Assembly (NCBI GenBank): GCA_015039365.1
Contig: WION01000303.1
Span: 1-62,722 of the forward strand
DNA from: Amanita rubescens
Lineage: Eukaryota > Basidiomycota > Agaricomycetes > Agaricales > Amanitaceae
Reading direction: 5' to 3'
DNA: 62,722 bases
Positions 57,111 to 62,722 of this stretch are shown in pieces. Position 1 is the first letter of the stretch; each line of letters begins with the position of its first letter. The notes beneath the pieces are model-generated. The model was not told the origin of the DNA. It searched no databases and worked only from the letters and a program-made list of their open reading frames with translations. Position numbers and translations under genes: made by a program.

Positions 57111-58060
57111 AACCGTGGATGAAGACATCAGAATAGGCGGAATGATGTCTGCCTTCAGAACATAGGATATTTTATGATCCGCCAATGACAACACTGGAAT
57201 GGGCAGAACATTTCTGCATCTTTTCGTCCGCGGATGTCAGTGTTTGAATCGGTGGATCTCTTAAACTCTGATATTTTGTAAATAGCATTCCGCCGAGATC
57301 GGCGGAAGATATTCTTTACTTAGATTATATATCTGGACATAGCATCTACTGATGAAGAGACGATACATGGAGCACTCTATTTGAATGTTAAGTAATGGAA
57401 ATAGTGTTGTGGTTAAAGTACTATCCGCCAGTTCATGCATCAGAATCAGCGGATGAAAAGGAAAATATTCAGAGAGATAGGTGTGATGCGACTCTGCGCT
57501 CAAGCTTGAGAGTCATTAGCAGCTTTGAATGAGATATTGAAGTTGAGAAATGAACATAGGTGTGATGCAACTCTGCGCGTGTTGAACGAGATGCCAAGTG
57601 ATTCCAGAGAGAGGAATTGAAGTTGAGAAACGAACGTCGACTCTGCGCTGAAGCCAAGAGAGAGCGGGTTGAACAAGATGACAAGTGATTCCAGAGAGAG
57701 GTTTTGAAGTTGAGAAACAAACATAGATGTGACGTGACTCTGTGCTCAAGCCAAGAGAGAGAGCGTGTTGAACGAGATGTCAAGTGATTCCAGAGAGAGG
57801 TAATGAAGTTGAGAAATGAACATAGGTATGACGCGACTCTGTGCTCAAGCCTGAGTGTTGTTATCAGTATTGAACGAGAAGCACAGCTGTTTGTGAGATC
57901 AAACCTATTGAGTATCCGCTGATTCAATCGTCAGAATCAGCGGATATCTGAGCATTGCAGGAGTAGTTTGTTTTGATGGCTAGAGCGTGAAAGTGGAAGT
58001 CAAAGTGAAATAAGTATCCGCCGATTCAGACGTCTGAATCGGCGGAGGTATCTAAACAGT
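57110..58060. repeat. Dispersed CCGCC/GGCGG palindromes
   Basis: Inverted repeats built on TCCGCC and GGCGGA: TTCCGCCGA GA TCGGCGGAA near 57288; an ATCCGCCAGTTC / AGAATCAGCGGAT pair near 57420; an ATCCGCTGATTC / AGAATCAGCGGAT pair at 57914-57945; and a perfect 30-bp palindrome at 58017-58046 centred on GACGTC. They flank and interrupt the tandem repeat at 57480-57870. Confidence 0.75.
57480..57870. repeat. Tandem repeat, about 85-110 bp, four to five units
   Basis: Each unit has a GACTCTGCGCTCAAGCC-like block, a GTTGAACGAGAT-like block, AAGTGATTCCAGAGAGAGG and GAAGTTGAGAAAYGAACATAG. Units differ by small indels. The minus strand is open through much of it, but I see no domain and regard that as a by-product of the repeat. 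Confidence 0.7.
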
Positions 58061-58439
58061 GCACAACATGATGGGAGGGTAGGATATAGAAAGATATTCC
58101 CACATGATAAGACCTTCTGGACCTAATGTCCACCAAATAGGTACGTATGTTATGAAGGCCGTATCAGCGTTTTCTGACGTGTAGAAGGGTGGCGTTACTG
58201 ATTGGAGGATGCAGAAGGGCTTGCTGAACACGGTAATAAGGGCAAAGTGTTGAGGTGGCATGTACGTCATGTTCACCTATACTGTTGTCATTGTCAATGA
58301 ACATCTACACTGAAGACTTGTGCCAGATGTCTCGCATTACACCGCGGACCCTGTTTTTTACATCGGCGGATGTTCACATCACATCCTCTGTGCACAACGT
58401 ATGTCAGATATACCACCAACATGTCAGTACGCCAATGAC
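58061..58439. other. Spacer between palindromes and the 56-bp array
   Basis: No gene seen. Includes an isolated CATCGGCGGATG motif near 58365, related to the neighbouring palindromes. Confidence 0.4.
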
Positions 58440-59160
58440 GACAGTATAATAGGCGGAGGTTCTGCTCAGCGATACCAACGTTGTATCCCAATGACGACAT
58501 TTAAGTATTCAGGTGAGTATCTGCTCAAATATACCAACGTTGACCGCTAATGACGACGGTCAAATAGGCGGACTATCTGCTCACATCTACCAACATTGAC
58601 CACCAATGACGACGGTCAAATAGGCGGACTATCTGCTCACGTCTACCAACATTGACCGCCAATGACGATGGTCAAATAGGCGGACTATCTGCTCGAATCT
58701 ACCGATGTTGACCGCCAATGACGACGGTCAAATAGGCGGACTATCTGCTCACATCTACCAACATTGACCACCAATGACAACAGTCCAATAAGCTGAGTAT
58801 CTGCTCACATCTACCGACGTTTACCGCCAATGACAACGGTCAAATAGGCGGACTATCTGCTCACATCTACGACGTTGACCGCCAATGACGACGGTCAAAT
58901 AGGCGGACTATCTGCTCGAATCTACCGATGTTGACCGCCAATGACGACGGTCAAATAGGCGGACTATCTGCTCACATCTACCAACATTGACCGCCAATGA
59001 CAACAGTCCAATAAGCTGAGTATCTGCTCACATCTACCGACGTTGACCGCCAATGACGACGGTCAAATAGGCGGACTATCTGCTCACATCTACGACGTTG
59101 ACCGCCAATGACGATGGTCAAATAGGCGGACTATCTGCTCATGTTGATGCCAATGTCGAC
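58440..59160. repeat. 56-bp tandem array with hairpin-forming core
   Basis: About a dozen units of 56 bp. Each contains CCGCCAATGACGACGGTC followed by AAATAGGCGG, an imperfect palindrome (CCGCC against GGCGG, GAC against GTC), then ACTATCTGCTCACATCTACC and a linker ending in a TTGA word. Degenerate units extend to about 59300. The core is the same palindrome family as at 57110-58060. Confidence 0.85.
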
Positions 59161-59896
59161 ATTCAAATAGGTGGATTATCTCTTCAGTGATGCCCACATT
59201 GTCTGCGATGACGACGTTCGAATAGGTGGACGACGATCTTCTCAGCAAACATCAACATAATCCACAGATAACAACGTTCAAGTAGGCGGAATCTTCTGCA
59301 CACACATATGGTCTCACTCACCCCTACAATACTAATCGACATCGAAGTCTTCTTGGTGACGGACGCTGGAGATGTGATGTTGGTAGCATTCCTGATGGAT
59401 AAGGTACATTGGTGCGTATGTTAATGCTATCATAGACTTATAGCTGACCGCATACATCTCATCAGCCTCCAGCGCACATAGCATTTACCATATTCGTTCA
59501 TTACATCATCGTTACTGTATACATACGTGCCACATCAAATGAAATGATACAACTAGATCGAACAAAATCCATGTTGCACAATGTGTTGCGCCTTGTGATC
59601 CATTAATATCCCCTCAATATGTGCTGAAACACGAGATGAAACGCTTTACCCATCAACCCTTCCTGCATTTACACGTACCAAGCGCCCCTTTCTAGACCAG
59701 CAGGTGCTAACCTTGATGTACTGTTTGCATGAGGCATGATAGGAGTCAGGCGATGATGTCAATATCGATGTCGGTAAGCGATTCCACCTGTTTCACTTGT
59801 TTGCTTGCCGATTAATGCAAACGTGTTACAGCTAAGGGTCAGCGATGATAAGTAGAGCACCGCTCATTCTCGCTGATTTGCCGTGCATCTCACATC
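59161..59896. other. Spacer and upstream region of the ParB-like gene
   Basis: Two or three decayed 56-bp units to about 59300, then unique sequence without a recognised gene. The last 200 bp should contain the promoter of the ParB-like gene. Confidence 0.45.
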
Positions 59897-62040
59897 ATGT
59901 CTGACACAATCGTTCAATCTGAAAACGTCTTTAACACGCCCAGCGCCGAGAAAGATGAGGAAAAACATGGATTTAAACCAAAGGTGAGTTTTTGGCGTAC
60001 TACAATTGGTCAGTTGGAGTGGCTGACAATGTATTTAGAAGATTCCTGTTCCTTGCCCAGCGAATCGCGCTAAAGTTGCTCAGGAAATGGTGAATACGGA
60101 AGGCTCCAAAATGCAAGTAGATGCGCTGGTGCGTATACCATCACCAATCATGATTGATTCCTGATCTAATGATTAACTAGGCTACCGGTTCGGACGCTTC
60201 AAAGGAGGACGGTGAAGAAGAAAAGGAAAAGGAAAATGAGGCAGATGGAAACGTTCAAGTATGTATTATTACTCGTATGGTGTCAAACATGCAGCGCTAA
60301 TGGACATTCAATAGGATGGACCCAGGGGCGATGGCAATATGTCTAAAAAGAGAAAAGGAAAGAAGAAGGCGCAAAAGGTAAGGAACGAAGCATTAGTATC
60401 ATTCAGAGACTTATACAGTGGGTAACAGGCAAAATCGAATAAAAAAGGGAAGGGGAAGAAGCGGGAGGCAGATGATGATGTGGATATGGACGATGGCGGT
60501 GATGATGACGATGGAATGGATGAAGATTATAGGCCAGCGAAAGGCAGCAAGGGGGAGCCGAAGGTGATGGAGGCAAAGATGGAAAAGGAGACGGCGAAGC
60601 ACAGCGACGAGGAGGAGAAGGTTGATGCTGCTCAGTTTTCAGTCAACGTGATCAACTTATTCAACGCACCAATGGAAATCCATTTCGGCAATTGGAACAC
60701 CCGACCTCTCGTCGCCCTTGAATGGAAGAAGCTGAAGGCGTCGATGACAGCGCAAGGGATCAAGTCGTTTTCCAATGAGCACATGATGCCGCTGGTTATC
60801 AAACGTCGACATGTCGATCCGTCATGCGTGGACAACAACGTGAGCGGGTATGCAGCGAAGACGCTGGCGTTAAGCGAGGAGGGGAAACAGGAGGTGAAGA
60901 GACTTGAGATGGCGGGTGGAAGACACCGGCTGGCTGCTGTGAAGTCGATCAAACAGGATAAGGAGCAGGATGTTGCGAAACTGAAGAAGCAGCACCAGAT
61001 CCTAAGCAAGAAGCGGGCTGTGAAGGACGATGCGGTGACGAAGAAGCTGCAGAACTTGAAAGACTATGAGGAAAAAATCGCGAAGCTGGAGGAAGAGATA
61101 TCTAAGATCGGACTATGGGGAGTTATTGTATACGATGAAGGTAAGCGTTTGTGATGAATCTGGTATCGGAAACGCTGAATGACATGGGGATTTGACAGAC
61201 AAATTGAAGGAGGACGAGCGGCTTCTTCCATATCTGTCAATGAATTTAGCTGTTCAACGCTATGCGCAGACGGATGGAGAGGCACTACTGCATGCGATAC
61301 ACACTTACCTCAAACTCTTGAAAGACGGAAACCAGCAGGCAGCGGATGCCTACGTCGTAAAGTGCCAGGGAAAGGGCCAGCCTCTGTTGAACGTCAATTA
61401 CTCGATGCCGAATACGGAGGGGCGTGAATTTGCGATGAAACTATATAAGCTACAGTGTTATATGGGTCATACGACGGCGTTCAATTCGAAGTGGATCAAA
61501 GACCATCTCATTGGAGTATATGGAGGGGTAAGTGATGCGTTTTGCGTTGAAGAAGAGTGAATTAATGAATGTATTGAATAGATATTGTGCGAGATTACGG
61601 AGTATCTCGTGAATATCATGATATCACTATTCACGCCTACGAAAGTATTTACTATGGACAACGACGATATGTTCCATAAATACCAAGAACAGAATGAGAC
61701 GGATGGAGAGATGACGATGGATGCAGGGATGAAGAATAACATGGAAGCGTGTTGGAAGTGGATGGCGTCAAAGGAAGCACTTGAGAAGCCGGGTCGACAG
61801 GAGCCTCTGGTTGAGGAGATGCTTACGACGGAGATCGCGGATGGATTGGATGAGCTGCTTGGGAGCGTGACGAATCATCTGATGGTTTTAGGGTGGGCGG
61901 AGCAACCGAGCGAGCGAAGCGAGCGTTGGTTGCGATGCTGGACAGCAGAGGAGACCAGAGGGATGACCGTTGGGATGACGGTTTCGACTGAGTCTCATCA
62001 GATCCCTCAAGTCGAATATATACAAAACCTGTCCCTCTAG
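59897..62040 (+). CDS. ParB-like domain protein, subtelomeric
   Basis: Seven exons: 59897-59983, 60039-60128, 60181-60258, 60315-60377, 60429-61140, 61199-61527, 61582-62040, all with GT/AG introns and matching phases, about 605 residues. The first four exons plus the start of the fifth encode a Lys/Glu/Asp-rich nuclear-type tail with KKRKGKKKAQK and an acidic run. The fifth carries EIHFGNWNTRPL, a substrate-loop segment and EMAGGRHRLAAVKSI. This last is the GG-x-H-R-x-x-A motif of the ParB/sulfiredoxin nucleotide-binding fold. A coiled coil follows (about 60960-61100), then an unknown C-terminal half. In bacteria ParB binds CTP and DNA; a fungal role is unknown. The stop is about 480 bp from the telomere repeats. 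Confidence 0.75.
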
Positions 62041-62521
62041 TGACTAAGCATTCCCGCGGTGGCGGGCCAATGAGGGGTAAGGTAACAATAGCGAAACTGA
62101 ACTGTGGTAAGCTTGCCCTAAACCTCCGCGTGAGACCGCGGTGAATCCGCGGAATGCTGAGGTAAAGAGCTCCATATGGAAGAATGACTTACAAACATTT
62201 CCCACCGACGTGGGAGAGAAGTAAAGATAGACTTACCTGGGTCCGTGATCGGTCCGTGAAACCGATGGTCTGGAGTGCTCCAAATCTATTTAAAGCAATC
62301 AGTGACATCATCGCTCCAGGCCGGCCTAGACTGGCCTGGAACGTTCTAGATGATATATTTATAACTCACATAGGACCCATTCCCGTTTAGGGATTTAGGG
62401 TTTTAGGGTGTTACTATTACAGTTCGTATTGCGATTAAGCATGTTAAATCAGTGTCTTGTAGTTTTTAACTTAGAATTATCAACGTACGGGTTTAGGGTT
62501 TAGGAGCGCCTTTTGTCGGTA
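62041..62521. other. Subtelomeric spacer with degenerate telomere units
   Basis: GC-rich words such as CCGCGGTGGCGGGCC and GACCGCGGTGAATCCGCGG (62043-62155) give several short palindromes on CCGCGG. From 62380 degenerate telomere units appear (TTTAGGGATTTAGGG, then TTTAGGGTTTAGG near 62491), split by unique sequence. No gene seen. Confidence 0.6.
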
Positions 62522-62722
62522 TTAGGGTTTAGGGTTTAGGGTTTAGGGTTTAGGGTTTAGGGTTTAGGGTTTAGGGTTTAGGGTTTAGGGTTTAGGGTTT
62601 AGGGTTTAGGGTTTAGGGTTTAGGGTTTAGGGTTTAGGGTTTAGGGTTTAGGGTTTAGGGTTTAGGGTTTAGGGTTTAGGGTTTAGGGTTTAGGGTTTAG
62701 GGTTTAGGGTTAGGGTTTAGGG
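62522..62722 (+). repeat. Telomere, (TTTAGGG)n
   Basis: About 28 uninterrupted units of TTTAGGG to the window end, with one six-base TTAGGG variant in the last 14 bases. The G-rich strand runs 5' to 3' toward the end of the window, as required at a right-hand chromosome end. Confidence 0.97.

Noticed and set aside
57469..57927. Minus-strand 152-codon frame with a repeated LNF-TSLWNHL word.
   Set aside because: It follows the tandem repeat and changes register at its indels; no sign of selection.
59897..62040. Recent transfer of a bacterial parB gene.
   Set aside because: The gene has seven exons, eukaryote-like low-complexity ends and only a short ParB motif; an old eukaryotic family is more likely.
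62522..62722. Plant contamination because of the TTTAGGG repeat.
   Set aside because: The sequence leads without a break into degenerate units and a gene with fungal-size introns; a chimeric join is possible but nothing points to it.
1..62722. tRNA or rRNA genes.
   Set aside because: None recognised by eye on either strand; a covariance-model scan would be needed to exclude a tRNA.

Overview
The window reads as one chromosome end of a filamentous basidiomycete, most likely an Agaricomycete. Evidence: genes with many 45-65 nt introns, a Plavaka-type DNA transposon with a DUF6698-like partner gene, an aegerolysin, an F-box gene, a P-loop GTPase family typical of mushroom-forming fungi, and a terminal telomere array at 62522-62722. 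The telomere unit is the seven-base TTTAGGG, not the TTAGGG usual in fungi. Species cannot be named from the sequence.

Layout. 1-2752: 3' part of a Ty3/gypsy-like element (Gag, protease remnant, no reverse transcriptase, 3' LTR). 2836-10974: left arm of a large inverted repeat. 10975-20400: gene fragments (mitochondrial Lon protease, a local unknown gene, phosphoglucomutase 3' end, mitochondrial DNA polymerase gamma) around an F-box gene and an aegerolysin gene. 20402-27655: Plavaka-type transposon with a hAT-like MITE nested at the stop codon of its second gene. 28576-39957: a core-gene island (lipase-like gene, phosphoglucomutase, tRNA-splicing endonuclease SEN2, DHHC palmitoyltransferase, an unknown conserved protein, flavin monooxygenase). 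40450-47961: fragments again (mitochondrial HSP70, a kinase-like gene, a second polymerase gamma). 47962-55587: right arm of the inverted repeat. 55588-59896: transposon debris, tandem repeats and palindrome arrays. 59897-62040: a ParB-like gene, then the telomere.

The most striking content is the pair of genes in the inverted-repeat arms (3046-8438 minus, 50228-55392 plus). Each starts with an ordinary GTP-binding domain over eight exons. After that, the only consistent reading I find is a long chain of about 45-75 nt introns separated by exons of one codon: about 50 single-codon exons on the right and 53 on the left. Most lie in a 65-bp tandem array where a near-invariant 62-nt intron alternates with a hypervariable triplet between CCAACAG and GTGAGT. 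Both genes stay open to the same downstream exon, predicting proteins of about 440 and 443 residues. The introns are almost identical between the two genes, but the codon strings differ completely. This looks like a codon-by-codon diversity cassette that I do not recognise as a described system. It is a prediction from splice signals, reading frame and indel pattern and needs transcript data.

The arms face each other across a 37-kb interval and could invert it by recombination. The fragments on both sides of the core island, some copied from genes inside the island itself, fit a subtelomere that repeatedly duplicates and breaks genes.
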